From the NCBI GenBank assembly GCA_902614355.1, contig CACMKP010000008.1:1-42500 (forward strand): DNA of 42,500 nt, in the 5' to 3' direction. Below, in pieces: positions 24,531 through 34,428 of the stretch. Origin of the DNA: an uncultured Pelagibacteraceae bacterium (lineage in GTDB: Bacteria > Pseudomonadota > Alphaproteobacteria > Pelagibacterales > Pelagibacteraceae). The notes beneath the pieces are model-generated. The model did no database searches and was not told the origin of the DNA. It saw only the letters and a program-made list of their open reading frames with translations. The position numbers and the translations under genes are program-made. Within the stretch, counting starts at the first letter, position 1, and every line of letters starts with the position of its first letter.

Positions 24531-26679
24531 ATTTTTTTTTTAATCTATTTAAATGAAGCAATGGTTCAGTATAACCTGAAGGTTGTTCTTTACCCTTAAA
24601 CACAAGATCACAAGCAGTTTGAAATGCTATAGAGTTTTCATAATCACCACTCATTTTAATATATAATGGATCATTTTTGTTCTGTTCATCAACTATTTTC
24701 GCCATCTCTTTCATTATTTCGGTTACTTGTAATTTTGTTGTAATTCCATGATGGATCCAGTTGGCTATATGTTGAGATGAAATTCTAAGAGTTGCCCTAT
24801 CTTCCATCAAACCAATATTGTTAATATCTGGTACTTTAGAACAACCCACACCTTGATCTATCCATCTTACAACATAACCCAATAAAGTTTGTGCAGAATT
24901 AGAAATTTCTTTATTTATATCTGCTACAGACCAATTAGGTCGATCTGCTGTTGGAATTGTTAAGAGATCATCAATTTTAGCTGGCTTTCTACCCGCTAGC
25001 TTTTTTTGTTCATTAAAAATATTTATTTCGTGATAGTGTAAAGCATGTAAGGCAGCTGCTGTTGGAGATGGAACCCATGCGCAGTTTGCTCCTGCTTTTA
25101 GGTGTCCTTTTTTTTGATCCATCATATCTTTCATTTTATCTGGCATCGCCCACATTCCTTTTCCAATTTGTGCTTTTCCTGAAAATCCACATTTTAAACC
25201 AATATCGACATTATTATTTTCGTAAGCGTTGATCCATTTAGATGATTTCATATCACCTTTTTTAATCATAGGGCCAGCTTCCATCGATGTGTGCATTTCA
25301 TCACCTGTTCTATCTAAGAAACCAGTATTTATGAAAAAAACTCTATTTTTAAGACTTCTAATACATTCTTTTAAATTTGCAGACGTTCTTCTCTCTTCAT
25401 CCATGATACCAATTTTACAAGTATACTTAGTTAAATTTAGAACTTCCTCAACTTTTGAAAAAATTAAATCTGTGAACGCTGTTTCATCTGGACCGTGCAT
25501 TTTAGGCTTTACTATATAAACAGATCCGGTTCTTGAGTTGGTTTTGTTTTTAATATCATGTAGTGCAGCCGCTGTCGTTATAAATGCATCCATAATTCCC
25601 TCAGGTATTTCACTTCCATCTCTTAATAAAATCGAAGGGTTAGTCATTAAATGACCAACATTTCTTATAAGTAAAAGGCTTCTACCATGTAACTTCAAAC
25701 CTTTTCCATTTTTTGATATATAACTTCTATGTGGATTCATCTTTCTCTCAAATATTTTACCTTCTTTTTCAAATTTTGATTTTAGATCACCTTTCATGAG
25801 GCCTAGCCAATTTCGATAGCAAATAATTTTATCTTCCGAGTCAACTGCTGCAACACTGTCCTCATTATCACAAATTGTTGACACTGCAGACTCTAGTATT
25901 ATGTCACTAATTCCTGCATGGTCTTGCTGAGCAGCAAAAGCTCTAGAATTTTTTAGAACTTCAACATGTAAACTATTATTTTTTAAAATAATTGCAGATG
26001 GACTATCGCCTTCACCTCTGTGTCCAATAAATTTACTTTCATCTTCTAAATCAAAAATATCAGCACCTTTTAAAACTTTCAATTTGCCCTGTTTTACAGC
26101 AAAACTTGTAATTTGACTCCAACTTAATCCAGCTAGTGGAAAGTACTTATCTAAAAATTCTCTACCATATTTGATAACCATTTCACCTCTTAGAGGGTCA
26201 TATCTTTCAGATACGCTATCCTCAGACTGCTCAATTATATCCGTACCATAAAGACTATCATATAAACTCATCCATCTCGCATTTGCAGCATTTAAAGCAT
26301 ATCTTGCATTCATGACTGGCACTACTAACTGAGGTCCAGCTATATTTGCAATTTCTTCATCAACATTTTTAGTTTCTATTTTAAAATCAGGCCCCTCGTT
26401 TTTTAAGTAACCAATTTCCAATAAAAATTTTTTATACTCTACTAAATTAAATTCTTTACCTTTGTTTTTGATATGCCAATCATCTATTTTCTTTTGTAAA
26501 TCTTCTCTAATTTTAATTAATTCTTTGTTTTTTGGTGCAAGCTCATCTAGAGTTTTTTCAAGACCCAACCAAAAATTTTCAGGAGATATATTTGTATTTT
26601 TTAATAACTCATCATTTACAAACTTTAAAAGTTTTTCAGATACTTTTAAGTTATTAATGTTAATGTATTTTTCTTGCAT
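24505..26679 (-). CDS. glcB: Malate synthase G
   Basis: A 724-aa monomeric malate synthase condensing glyoxylate with acetyl-CoA. Family landmarks are PVMNARYALNAANARW, VKPKMHGPDE, GIMDEERRTSANL with the catalytic Arg, FINTGFLDRTGDEMHTSMEAGP split over two strands, and CAWVPSPTAAALHALHYHE. Length matches E. coli GlcB (723 aa). A tandem glycine riboswitch lies 25 nt upstream, which ties expression to glycine, a source of glyoxylate. Such a glycine riboswitch on glcB has been described in SAR11. Confidence 0.97.
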   Translation of the reverse strand: MQEKYININNLKVSEKLLKFVNDELLKNTNISPENFWLGLEKTLDELAPKNKELIKIREDLQKKIDDWHIKNKGKEFNLVEYKKFLLEIGYLKNEGPDFKIETKNVDEEIANIAGPQLVVPVMNARYALNAANARWMSLYDSLYGTDIIEQSEDSVSERYDPLRGEMVIKYGREFLDKYFPLAGLSWSQITSFAVKQGKLKVLKGADIFDLEDESKFIGHRGEGDSPSAIILKNNSLHVEVLKNSRAFAAQQDHAGISDIILESAVSTICDNEDSVAAVDSEDKIICYRNWLGLMKGDLKSKFEKEGKIFERKMNPHRSYISKNGKGLKLHGRSLLLIRNVGHLMTNPSILLRDGSEIPEGIMDAFITTAAALHDIKNKTNSRTGSVYIVKPKMHGPDETAFTDLIFSKVEEVLNLTKYTCKIGIMDEERRTSANLKECIRSLKNRVFFINTGFLDRTGDEMHTSMEAGPMIKKGDMKSSKWINAYENNNVDIGLKCGFSGKAQIGKGMWAMPDKMKDMMDQKKGHLKAGANCAWVPSPTAAALHALHYHEINIFNEQKKLAGRKPAKIDDLLTIPTADRPNWSVADINKEISNSAQTLLGYVVRWIDQGVGCSKVPDINNIGLMEDRATLRISSQHIANWIHHGITTKLQVTEIMKEMAKIVDEQNKNDPLYIKMSGDYENSIAFQTACDLVFKGKEQPSGYTEPLLHLNRLKKKSNLSSKSN

Positions 26680-26704
26680 AGCACTTTAATTCGTACCCCA
26701 TCTG

Positions 26705-26838
26705 TATTTTTGCCTGAGAGTTTTGCTCCTTCGGCGGAAATTAATCTCTTTCCAGAGTGTTATGCTTCGATCGGTCCTTTTGCCTGAGAGTTTCCGGGGT
26801 GGTTGCTCCTTCGGCGCTAAAAGATAGTCTCTCCCGAT
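26705..26838 (-). promoter_or_regulatory. Tandem glycine riboswitch of glcB
   Basis: Read on the minus strand, two aptamers follow each other, each with CGCCGAAGGAGCAA and ACTCTCAGGCAAAA, the conserved glycine-binding core. The first starts at GGGAGAGAC (about 26835) and the second follows a short linker near 26775. The first aptamer has an extra G/C-rich stem (ACCACCCCGG) between the two core blocks and the second does not. There is no clear T-run terminator hairpin between aptamer 2 and the glcB start, so control of translation or of nearby RNA folding is more likely than classical attenuation. Confidence 0.95.
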
Positions 26839-26947
26839 AATAAAACTTTATTCTTAAAAGAATAACCTATTAAATAACAAATACATATTTTATTCAATAT
26901 CATTTTATTGCCTTTTTTGTTAATTAAATGTTCATTATTAATCAACT

Positions 26948-28039
26948 ATGAAAAATTACCTAAATTTTGAGAAAGATATCAAAGAATTAGATGAGGAGCT
27001 AGAAAAGCTTAAGGATCCTTACAATCAAAGTGGTATTTCTGAGGTAGATACTCAAAAAATTTCTAAAACTCAAGATGAGATAAATAATAAATTAAAATCA
27101 ATTTATTCAAACCTTGATCCATGGCAAACTACTATGGTTGCGAGGCACGAAGATAGACCAAAATCAAAATTTTTCATTGATAATTTATTTGATGAATTCA
27201 TATCACTATCGGGTGATAGGTATTATGGAGAAGATAAATCTGTCATCGCAGGGTTTGCAAAATTTAATAATCAGTCAATTTTGGTAATCGGTCAAGAAAA
27301 GGGAGATGATTTAGATAGTAGAATTGAGAGAAATTTTGGAATGATGAGACCTGAGGGTTACAGAAAAACCATACGCTTAATGGAGCTAGCTGATAGATTT
27401 CAAATTCCAATAGTTTTATTAATAGATACACCTGGCGCTTATCCAGGAGTAGGTGCTGAGGAACGAGGTCAAGCGGAAGCAATCGCAAAATCTATAGAAT
27501 GTTGCATGAAACTAAAAGTTCCAACAATAGCAATCATTATTGGAGAAGGGGGCTCAGGAGGAGCTATAGCTTTAGCATCATCAAGTAGAGTTTTAATGTT
27601 AGAAAATGCTATTTACTCTGTTATTTCTCCAGAGGGATGTGCAACGATTTTATGGAGAGATCCAAAAAAAATGCTTGATGCTGCTAAAGCGATGAAGCTT
27701 TCAGCGAAAGATTTACTAGAGCTTAATGTAATTGACGAAATTATTATGGAACCACCTGGTGGCGCTCACAGAGATAAAGATCAAATTCTATTAAATGTTA
27801 AAGAATCTTTAATCAAAAATTTAAGTGACTTTGAATCAATGTCTGGAGAAGAAATTTTTAATAATAGAAAAAAAAAATTTTTGAAAATAGGAAGAAATAA
27901 AGGATTTGCAACAAATGCGGGCGACACAAGTTCTTTAAAAGCACCACAAAATGAAATAATTAAAATTATATATTCAAAGAAATTAATATTAACTTCATTA
28001 GCTATTTTAATTCTAGTGTTGTTATTAATTATTTTATAA
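26948..28039 (+). CDS. accA: Acetyl-CoA carboxylase carboxyltransferase, alpha subunit, with hydrophobic C-terminal tail
   Basis: A 363-aa AccA. The usual protein is about 317-320 aa. The conserved part ends near residue 320 (FLKIGRNKGF) and includes PWQTTMVARHEDRP, NFGMMRPEGYRK, LLIDTPGAYPGVGAEERGQA and GEGGSGGAIALA. Residues 321-363 are an extension with a polar linker and a run of about 19 hydrophobic residues at the very end (LILTSLAILILVLLLIIL), which looks like a tail anchor. Its partner is AccD (4616-5551), which has no such segment. The stop codon overlaps the convergent secA stop by 6 nt. Confidence 0.94.
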   Translation: MKNYLNFEKDIKELDEELEKLKDPYNQSGISEVDTQKISKTQDEINNKLKSIYSNLDPWQTTMVARHEDRPKSKFFIDNLFDEFISLSGDRYYGEDKSVIAGFAKFNNQSILVIGQEKGDDLDSRIERNFGMMRPEGYRKTIRLMELADRFQIPIVLLIDTPGAYPGVGAEERGQAEAIAKSIECCMKLKVPTIAIIIGEGGSGGAIALASSSRVLMLENAIYSVISPEGCATILWRDPKKMLDAAKAMKLSAKDLLELNVIDEIIMEPPGGAHRDKDQILLNVKESLIKNLSDFESMSGEEIFNNRKKKFLKIGRNKGFATNAGDTSSLKAPQNEIIKIIYSKKLILTSLAILILVLLLIIL

Positions 28040-30580
28040 TTTTCCGCAACATTTTTTATATTTTTTTCCAGAGCCACAAGGACAAGGTTCATTTCTTTTT
28101 ATCTTTTTATTAATTTCCTTTATTGATTGTTCCTCACCCAAATCTTTGTCTAGTTTTGTACTTGATGTCTGAACAAATTTAAGATTCATTAGAATATTTA
28201 CATAGTCTTGTTTAAGTTTTTTTAATAAATCCTCAAATAATGAAAAAGCTTCTTTTTTGTACTCTACAAGGGGGTCTCTTTGTCCATAAGATCTTAATCC
28301 AATTACTTGACGCAGTTGTTCTAAATATTGAATATGAGATTTCCAATTGATATCAAGAGTTTGTAAAAAAATTCTTTTTTCTATTAGTTTAGACTGGTCA
28401 AGCCCCAAAATTTTAATTCTTTCTTCTCTGGATTCATTAAATCTATCAGAAATTAATTTGATTAATTCATCATCTTTTTTTTTTAATAAACTCTCTAAAT
28501 CCTTTTCATCAAAGTTTTTACCCATTAAAGTTTTGATTTGACTTTCAAAATGAGTACTTTTTGGATTTGCATTTTTTTGAATTTTTGAATTAATTATATC
28601 TTTTTTAATTTCATCTAAAAAATTATTAGAATAATCAAATATCCTCGCACTATTCATCGCTTCTTTTCTCTGTGAAAAAATTACTTGTCTTTGGTCATTT
28701 AATACGTTGTCAAATTTAATAAGAGTTTTTCTTATATCAAAGTTTCTTGCCTCTACTTTTTGTTGTGCTCTCTCTAAAGCTTTATTGATCCATGGATGAT
28801 CAATACTTTCACCATCTTTTAAACCCAATTTTTCAAGCATGCTATTCATAGACTCGGATCCAAAAATTCGCATCAAATCATCCTCCAAACTTACATAAAA
28901 AATTGAACTACCCTCATCGCCTTGACGCCCTGATCTACCTCTTGCCTGATTATCTACTCTGCGTGATTCCATTCGCTCAGTTCCAATTACAAATAAACCA
29001 CCCAACTCTTTTATTCTTTTTTTAATTTGAATGTATTTCTCCTCATCAATGCCATTTTTTTGGCCTCCCAACTGAATATCAACTCCTCGACCAGAAATAC
29101 TTGTTGTAATTATTACAGATCCTTTTTTGCCAGCATTTGAAATAATTCCAGCTTCATTCTCGTGATTTTTTGCATTTAAAACAACATGTTTTATTTGCTT
29201 TTGACTTAATAGTTTTGAGTAAATTTCAGATTTATTTATGCTAGATGTAAATACTAATAATGGTTGTCCAGTTCTATTAAGATCTATAATTTTTTCAATT
29301 ATAGCATTATTTTTTTCTTTTTCAGTTCTAAAAATTTGATCATTAAAATCTTTTCTTATCATTTTTTTATTTGTTGGAATAACAACCACTGGTAAATTAT
29401 ATATTTCAAAAAATTCCTCTGACTCCGTCACAGCTGTACCAGTACATCCAGAAATTTTTTTATAAAGCTTAAAATAATTTTGATATGTTATTGAAGCTAA
29501 TGTTTGGTTTTCTGCCTGGATCTCAATTTTTTCTTTAGCTTCAAGCGCCTGATGTAGACCATCACCAAAACGTCTTCCTTCTAGAATTCTTCCAGTCAGC
29601 TCATCAATAATTTTTAAAGAATTGTCTTTAACAATATAGTCTCTTCCTTTTTCAAATAAATGATTTGCTCTTAGTGCTTGATTCACGTGATGAACTAAAT
29701 TTAAATTTTCTGGATCGTAAAAATTATTATTTTTTAATATTCCTGTATTAGAAAAAATTTTTTCAACATTATTTATTCCATCATTTGTTAATAAAATATT
29801 TTTATCTTTTTCATCAATTTCATAATCAGTTTTATTCAATCTCTTAACCAATTTATCCACTGCAAGATATTTGTCGGTTTTATCCTCAGCTGCTCCAGAA
29901 ATAATTAATGGAGTTCTGGCCTCGTCTATTAAACATGAGTCAATCTCATCTACAATAGAAAAAAAATGATCTCTTTGAACCATTTCCTCTTTAGAATATT
30001 TCATATTATCTCTTAGATAATCAAAACCTAATTCACTATTAGTTGCATAAGTTATGTCACAGTTGTAATTTTTTTTTCTTTCATCATCATTTTGATGATT
30101 ATTGATAAAACCTGAAGATATGCCTAAGAAATTGTAAATTTTCCCCATTTCTAAGCAGTCTCTTCTTGCCAAATAATCATTAACGGTAACTATATGAACT
30201 CCTTTTTCATTAAGAGAATTTAAATATGCAGCTAAAGCTATTGTTAATGTCTTACCTTCTCCAGTACGCATTTCTGCAATTTTCATTTCATGCAATACTA
30301 TTCCTCCAATTATTTGAACATCAAAGTGCCTTTCATTTCTAGTTCTATTTGATGCTTCTCTAACTAGCGCAAAAGCCTCGGGTAATAATTCATTTAAATT
30401 GGTGCCATTTTTTAATTTTTCTTTAAATTCATTAGTTTTTTCTGGAAATTCGTTATCTTTAAGTTTTTTTGTATTGCTTTCTAGAGAATTTATTTTTTGA
30501 ACTATCTTTTGCAACCTATCTAACTCTTTTTGATTACTTGATTTGATAAATTTTGAGAAAAGATTTAAAGGGTTAAACAT
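28034..30580 (-). CDS. secA: Preprotein translocase ATPase SecA
   Basis: An 848-aa motor of the Sec pathway. MRTGEGKTLTIALAAYL (Walker A), VDEIDSCLIDEARTPLIISG (Walker B region), GCTGTAVTESEEF, TSISGRGVDIQLGG and ERMESRRVDNQARGRSGRQGD split over two segments are typical. The C-terminal zinc-binding tail is PCPCGSGKKYKKCCGKL, which binds SecB or ribosomes. It is divergent from argJ (65-nt gap) and convergent with accA. Confidence 0.97.
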   Translation of the reverse strand: MFNPLNLFSKFIKSSNQKELDRLQKIVQKINSLESNTKKLKDNEFPEKTNEFKEKLKNGTNLNELLPEAFALVREASNRTRNERHFDVQIIGGIVLHEMKIAEMRTGEGKTLTIALAAYLNSLNEKGVHIVTVNDYLARRDCLEMGKIYNFLGISSGFINNHQNDDERKKNYNCDITYATNSELGFDYLRDNMKYSKEEMVQRDHFFSIVDEIDSCLIDEARTPLIISGAAEDKTDKYLAVDKLVKRLNKTDYEIDEKDKNILLTNDGINNVEKIFSNTGILKNNNFYDPENLNLVHHVNQALRANHLFEKGRDYIVKDNSLKIIDELTGRILEGRRFGDGLHQALEAKEKIEIQAENQTLASITYQNYFKLYKKISGCTGTAVTESEEFFEIYNLPVVVIPTNKKMIRKDFNDQIFRTEKEKNNAIIEKIIDLNRTGQPLLVFTSSINKSEIYSKLLSQKQIKHVVLNAKNHENEAGIISNAGKKGSVIITTSISGRGVDIQLGGQKNGIDEEKYIQIKKRIKELGGLFVIGTERMESRRVDNQARGRSGRQGDEGSSIFYVSLEDDLMRIFGSESMNSMLEKLGLKDGESIDHPWINKALERAQQKVEARNFDIRKTLIKFDNVLNDQRQVIFSQRKEAMNSARIFDYSNNFLDEIKKDIINSKIQKNANPKSTHFESQIKTLMGKNFDEKDLESLLKKKDDELIKLISDRFNESREERIKILGLDQSKLIEKRIFLQTLDINWKSHIQYLEQLRQVIGLRSYGQRDPLVEYKKEAFSLFEDLLKKLKQDYVNILMNLKFVQTSSTKLDKDLGEEQSIKEINKKIKRNEPCPCGSGKKYKKCCGKL

Positions 30581-30645
30581 TAGTTTTTGATTTATTATTT
30601 TCTTATATCCTTTAATATAATTAATAAATAAATATTTTAAATAGT

Positions 30646-31947
30646 ATGGGCATAAATTTACCTAATTTTTTATTATCTAAATCAAGAAATAAGAGAATGA
30701 TAGAATATCAAGATTTGGATCATATCGACGGTGTTTCCATTTCCAGTGTATGTGCCAATCTTTACAAAGATATTAGAGATGATCTTGTAATGTTTTATTT
30801 CAGAGATGGAGCGAACTATGCCTCTGTTTATACACAATCAAAAATAATTTCCGAGAATATTAAGTGGAACTTAAATCAGAATTCAAAAAAGATATATTCA
30901 CTGTTGGTAAATGCAAGGAATGCAAATTGTTTTACAGGCAAACAAGGATATAAGAGCTTAGAAAAAATAGCAGATCAAATTTCAGAAGAATTGACTCTGA
31001 AACAGAAAAAGGATGAGGATAATCCAAAAAAAATTAAATCTAAGGAGATAATATTTGGTTGCACAGGTACCATTGGAGAAGTATTTCCAGAAGAGAAAAT
31101 AAGAAACAAAATATCAGTTTTAGTAGATAACATTAGATATACTCAGAACAAATATATATGGATGAAAGCAGCCTTGGGAATTATGACAACAGACACTCAA
31201 CCAAAAATGTCAATGGAGAATTGTAAAATTGGTGGAAGCTCTATTAAGATTTTTGGAATTGCAAAAGGATCTGGTATGATACAACCAAATATGGCGACTA
31301 CACTAGCTTATATTTTTACAGATGCAGATATATCTAATGAAATTTTAAAAAAACTTCTTAAGAAAAATATTTCAACAACTTTCAACGCAATAAGTTGTGA
31401 TGGAGACACTAGCACAAATGATATGGTTAGTATTTTTTCCACTGGTAAAATCAAACATCCTAGAATTAAAAACTTTAATGACAAAAAAATCAGAGATTTT
31501 GAAGTAGCTTTAAAAAAAGTTCTATTAAATTTAGCAAAAAGAGTAGTTTCTGATGGAGAGGGTGCCTCTAAATTTATAACTATAAATGTAGAAAACTGTA
31601 AAAATGAAATAGATGCAAAAAAAATCGGTTTTTCTGTGGCCAATTCACCATTAGTAAAAACGGCTATAGCTGGACAAGATCCAAATTGGGGCAGGATAGT
31701 TATGGCGATTGGAAAATCGAATGTTTTGATAAACTTAGAAAAATTATCTATAAAATTTGGAGAGTTGTCCATTATAAATAACGGAAAACTAAGTCTAAAC
31801 TATGATGAAACTGAAGTTGCAAATTATATGAAAAATGAAAATATTGAAATTAATATAAACATTTCCATTGGATCAAAAAAATTTACCACCTTTACAATGG
31901 ATCTGACAAAGAAATATATTGAAATTAATTCAGATTATAGAAATTAA
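30646..31947 (+). CDS. argJ: Glutamate N-acetyltransferase / ornithine acetyltransferase
   Basis: A 433-aa ArgJ, which recycles the acetyl group from N-acetylornithine to glutamate and so releases ornithine. The self-cleavage site is seen as GMIQPNMATTLAYIFTDA, where the second Thr of ATT is the new N-terminal nucleophile. VFPEEKI with GCTGTIGE upstream, CDGDTSTNDM and AIAGQDPNWGRIVMA also match. Its presence implies a cyclic arginine pathway that delivers free ornithine to ArgF. SecA is the usual divergent neighbour. Confidence 0.95.
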   Translation: MGINLPNFLLSKSRNKRMIEYQDLDHIDGVSISSVCANLYKDIRDDLVMFYFRDGANYASVYTQSKIISENIKWNLNQNSKKIYSLLVNARNANCFTGKQGYKSLEKIADQISEELTLKQKKDEDNPKKIKSKEIIFGCTGTIGEVFPEEKIRNKISVLVDNIRYTQNKYIWMKAALGIMTTDTQPKMSMENCKIGGSSIKIFGIAKGSGMIQPNMATTLAYIFTDADISNEILKKLLKKNISTTFNAISCDGDTSTNDMVSIFSTGKIKHPRIKNFNDKKIRDFEVALKKVLLNLAKRVVSDGEGASKFITINVENCKNEIDAKKIGFSVANSPLVKTAIAGQDPNWGRIVMAIGKSNVLINLEKLSIKFGELSIINNGKLSLNYDETEVANYMKNENIEININISIGSKKFTTFTMDLTKKYIEINSDYRN

Positions 31948-31986
31948 TTATATTGAATTATATAATTGAATTATTAAATATCACCT

Positions 31987-32415
31987 ATGATTAAGTACAA
32001 ACTAAAATGTAAAAATTGTAAACTATCGTTTGATAGTTGGTTTGCATCCTCTCAAGAATATGAAAAATTAAAAAAAAAAAATTTTTTGAATTGTCATAAT
32101 TGTGGATCAATGACTGTTGAAAAAACACTCATGGCACCAAAATTACTAAAAAAAAATTGGCAAAAAAATATTAGTATTAAAAATGATAAATACAAAAAGA
32201 TTAATGAAAAAATTAGAGAGTATCAAAGGTTTATTAAAAATAACTTTGAATATGTTGGGAGGAATTTTGCTTACGAAGCAAGGTCAATCCATTATAAAAG
32301 TAAAAAGAATTCAAAAGGGATATATGGAACTGCCTCAAGAGAAGAAATTAGGGATTTAAAAGAGGAGGGAATTGAGACCGAAATTATACCATGGATTGAA
32401 GATAAGAATAATTAA
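31987..32415 (+). CDS. DUF1178 family protein
   Basis: A 142-aa protein of unknown function. A zinc-ribbon-like N-terminus has two Cys pairs (KCKNC and NCHNC) separated by a conserved FDSWFASSQEY segment, followed by a basic middle region and a conserved GTASREEIRDLKEEGIE. This pattern is that of the DUF1178 family common in alphaproteobacteria. It lies 39 nt after argJ and ends 6 nt from the convergent ubiG stop. Function cannot be inferred from context. Confidence 0.88.
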   Translation: MIKYKLKCKNCKLSFDSWFASSQEYEKLKKKNFLNCHNCGSMTVEKTLMAPKLLKKNWQKNISIKNDKYKKINEKIREYQRFIKNNFEYVGRNFAYEARSIHYKSKKNSKGIYGTASREEIRDLKEEGIETEIIPWIEDKNN

Positions 32416-32421
32416 ATTGAA

Positions 32422-33150
32422 TTAATTTTTAACAAATTTCGCTATGTAGTTTACCGACTTGTCTAAACTGAAATTCCAATTGTTTTTAATCAGATTAAAT
32501 TTGACTCCTTGTAAATCACTTAAACTTAAATCAAATTTTTTGGATATGTTAATTAATTCCTCTGGTTTAATAAATTTTTCCCACTCATGAGTTCCTATTG
32601 GGAGCCATTTTAAAATATACTCTGCTCCAATTATTGCAAATATATATGATTTTAGAGTTTTATTTAAAGTTGCAACAAACATTATGCCATCTTTTTTTAA
32701 TAATTTTGAGCATGCCTCTAAAAAAAGAACTACGTCTTCAACATGTTCAATAATTTCCATATTTAATATAACGTCAAATTTTAAATCTTTTTTGAAGTTT
32801 TCAGGAGACGAACAAAAATATTTAATATTTAAACCACTTTTTTTTGCGTGAATTTTTGCAACTTCAATGTTTTTTTTAGACGCATCAATTCCATAAACTT
32901 CAGCTCCAAGTCTTGACATTGGCTCAGTCAATAATCCACCTCCACAACCAATATCTAAAATCTTAATTTTAGACAGAATTTTGCCTTCTCGCTTAAGGCC
33001 AAAACTTTTAATAATGTTTTCCTTAATGTAAGAAATTCTTATTGGATTAAAATTATGTAAAGGTTTAAATTTACCATCCGGATCCCACCATTCCTCAGCA
33101 ATTTTAGAAAATTTTTCTATTTCTTTTTTGTTTATTGTGTTAGTTTTCAT
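32422..33150 (-). CDS. ubiG: Ubiquinone biosynthesis O-methyltransferase
   Basis: A 242-aa class I SAM methyltransferase that carries out both O-methylations of ubiquinone synthesis. FSKIAEEWWDPDGKFKPLH is the UbiG-specific N-terminus, ILDIGCGGGLLTEPMSRLGA the SAM-binding motif, and VILNMEIIEHVEDVV the post motif. The start at 33150 is chosen because a longer frame (33186) adds 12 residues not expected in the family. It is divergent from lysC, the normal alphaproteobacterial pair. Confidence 0.95.
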   Translation of the reverse strand: MKTNTINKKEIEKFSKIAEEWWDPDGKFKPLHNFNPIRISYIKENIIKSFGLKREGKILSKIKILDIGCGGGLLTEPMSRLGAEVYGIDASKKNIEVAKIHAKKSGLNIKYFCSSPENFKKDLKFDVILNMEIIEHVEDVVLFLEACSKLLKKDGIMFVATLNKTLKSYIFAIIGAEYILKWLPIGTHEWEKFIKPEELINISKKFDLSLSDLQGVKFNLIKNNWNFSLDKSVNYIAKFVKN

Positions 33151-33211
33151 TTTAATTAATTTTATATTCAAGATGTATTTAATCAATATTTTAATTTAAA
33201 AAAATTAATTC

Positions 33212-34426
33212 ATGAAAATTGTAGTTTTAAAATTTGGAGGCACTTCTGTAGGAAGCATAAAAAGAATTAAAAATGTAGCTAAGATCATAAATTCATATCA
33301 TAAAAAAAAATATAAGATTATTGTAGTATCTTCAGCAATGAGTGGAGTTACTAATAAATTGATAAGAATATCTAAAGATGTAAGTAATAATTTTTCACCA
33401 TCAGAGTATGACGTCCTTGTTTCAAGTGGAGAACAAGTAGCCTGCTCTTTAATTGCTGCAAGATTGTCGCATTTAGGACTAAAATCTCGATCTTGGCTAT
33501 CTTGGCAAATACCAATTATTACATTAGGCGATCACAAAAATTCGAAAATTGTTTCAATATATAGAAAAAAAATTTTAAATTATCTTAAAAAGGGAGGTAT
33601 TCCTGTAGTTGCTGGTTTTCAAGGAATTAATATTAATGATAGAATTACCACTATAGGAAGAGGTGGGTCAGATGCAAGTGCAATAGTATTAGCAAAATTT
33701 TTTAAAGCTGAGAGATGTATAATCTATACTGATGTTGAGGGAGTATACACAACTGATCCAAATAAATTAAAAAAAGCAAGAAAAATTAAAGTGATTTCCT
33801 ATGAAGAAATGTTAGAAATGGCATCTCTTGGTGCAAAAGTAATGCAACCAGTTTCAATTCAAGACGCACGTTTAAATAGAATCAATGTCGAGGTCAAATC
33901 TTCATTTAAAAAAGGGACTGGTACATTAATTACAAAAAGAAAAAATATTATTAATAACAAGATTATTGCAGGTATTTCATCAACCCAAAATGATGCTAAG
34001 GTTTCTTTGGTAGGTGTTAAAGATAAACCAGGAGTTGCAGCAAAAATTTTTAAGCCCTTATCAGAAAATTTAATAAATGTTGATATGGTTGTTCAAAATA
34101 TTTCGGCAAATGGAAAAGAAACGGATTTAACTTTTACTATTAAATCTGATGATTTAAACAAAACTAAGAAAATAATTGGGTCTAACAAAAATATAAAATT
34201 TAGAAAATTATTATTAAAAAAAAATGTCTCTAAAATTTCAATTATAGGAGTTGGAATGATAACAACACCTGGAGTAACATTCAGAATGTTTCAGGCTCTC
34301 GCGAATAAAAAAATTAATATTCAAGTAATCTCAACATCTGAGATAAAAATTTCAGTCCTAATTGATAAAAAGAATACAAATAAAGCGCTTATTGCTTTAC
34401 ATAAGGAATTTAAATTAAATAGATAA
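33212..34426 (+). CDS. lysC: Aspartate kinase
   Basis: A 404-aa monofunctional aspartokinase, the entry to the lysine, threonine, methionine and diaminopimelate pathways. KFGGTSVGS at residue 7, [25 protein letters not shown] and [13 protein letters not shown] form the kinase domain. Two ACT domains follow (about residues 265-400) with [12 protein letters not shown], so feedback control by lysine or threonine is likely. It is the first gene of lysC-ispG-prfA-prmC-DUF4167, in which intergenic gaps are 1-9 nt. Confidence 0.96.
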   Translation: MKIVVLKFGGTSVGSIKRIKNVAKIINSYHKKKYKIIVVSSAMSGVTNKLIRISKDVSNNFSPSEYDVLVSSGEQVACSLIAARLSHLGLKSRSWLSWQIPIITLGDHKNSKIVSIYRKKILNYLKKGGIPVVAGFQGININDRITTIGRGGSDASAIVLAKFFKAERCIIYTDVEGVYTTDPNKLKKARKIKVISYEEMLEMASLGAKVMQPVSIQDARLNRINVEVKSSFKKGTGTLITKRKNIINNKIIAGISSTQNDAKVSLVGVKDKPGVAAKIFKPLSENLINVDMVVQNISANGKETDLTFTIKSDDLNKTKKIIGSNKNIKFRKLLLKKNVSKISIIGVGMITTPGVTFRMFQALANKKINIQVISTSEIKISVLIDKKNTNKALIALHKEFKLNR

Positions 34427-34428
34427 AA

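Noticed and set aside
24528..24547. TAGATT/AATCTA with a T8 loop at the recR/glcB junction as a terminator
   Set aside because: A six-pair, AT-only stem with an all-T loop is expected often in DNA of this composition, and there is no T tail outside the stem.
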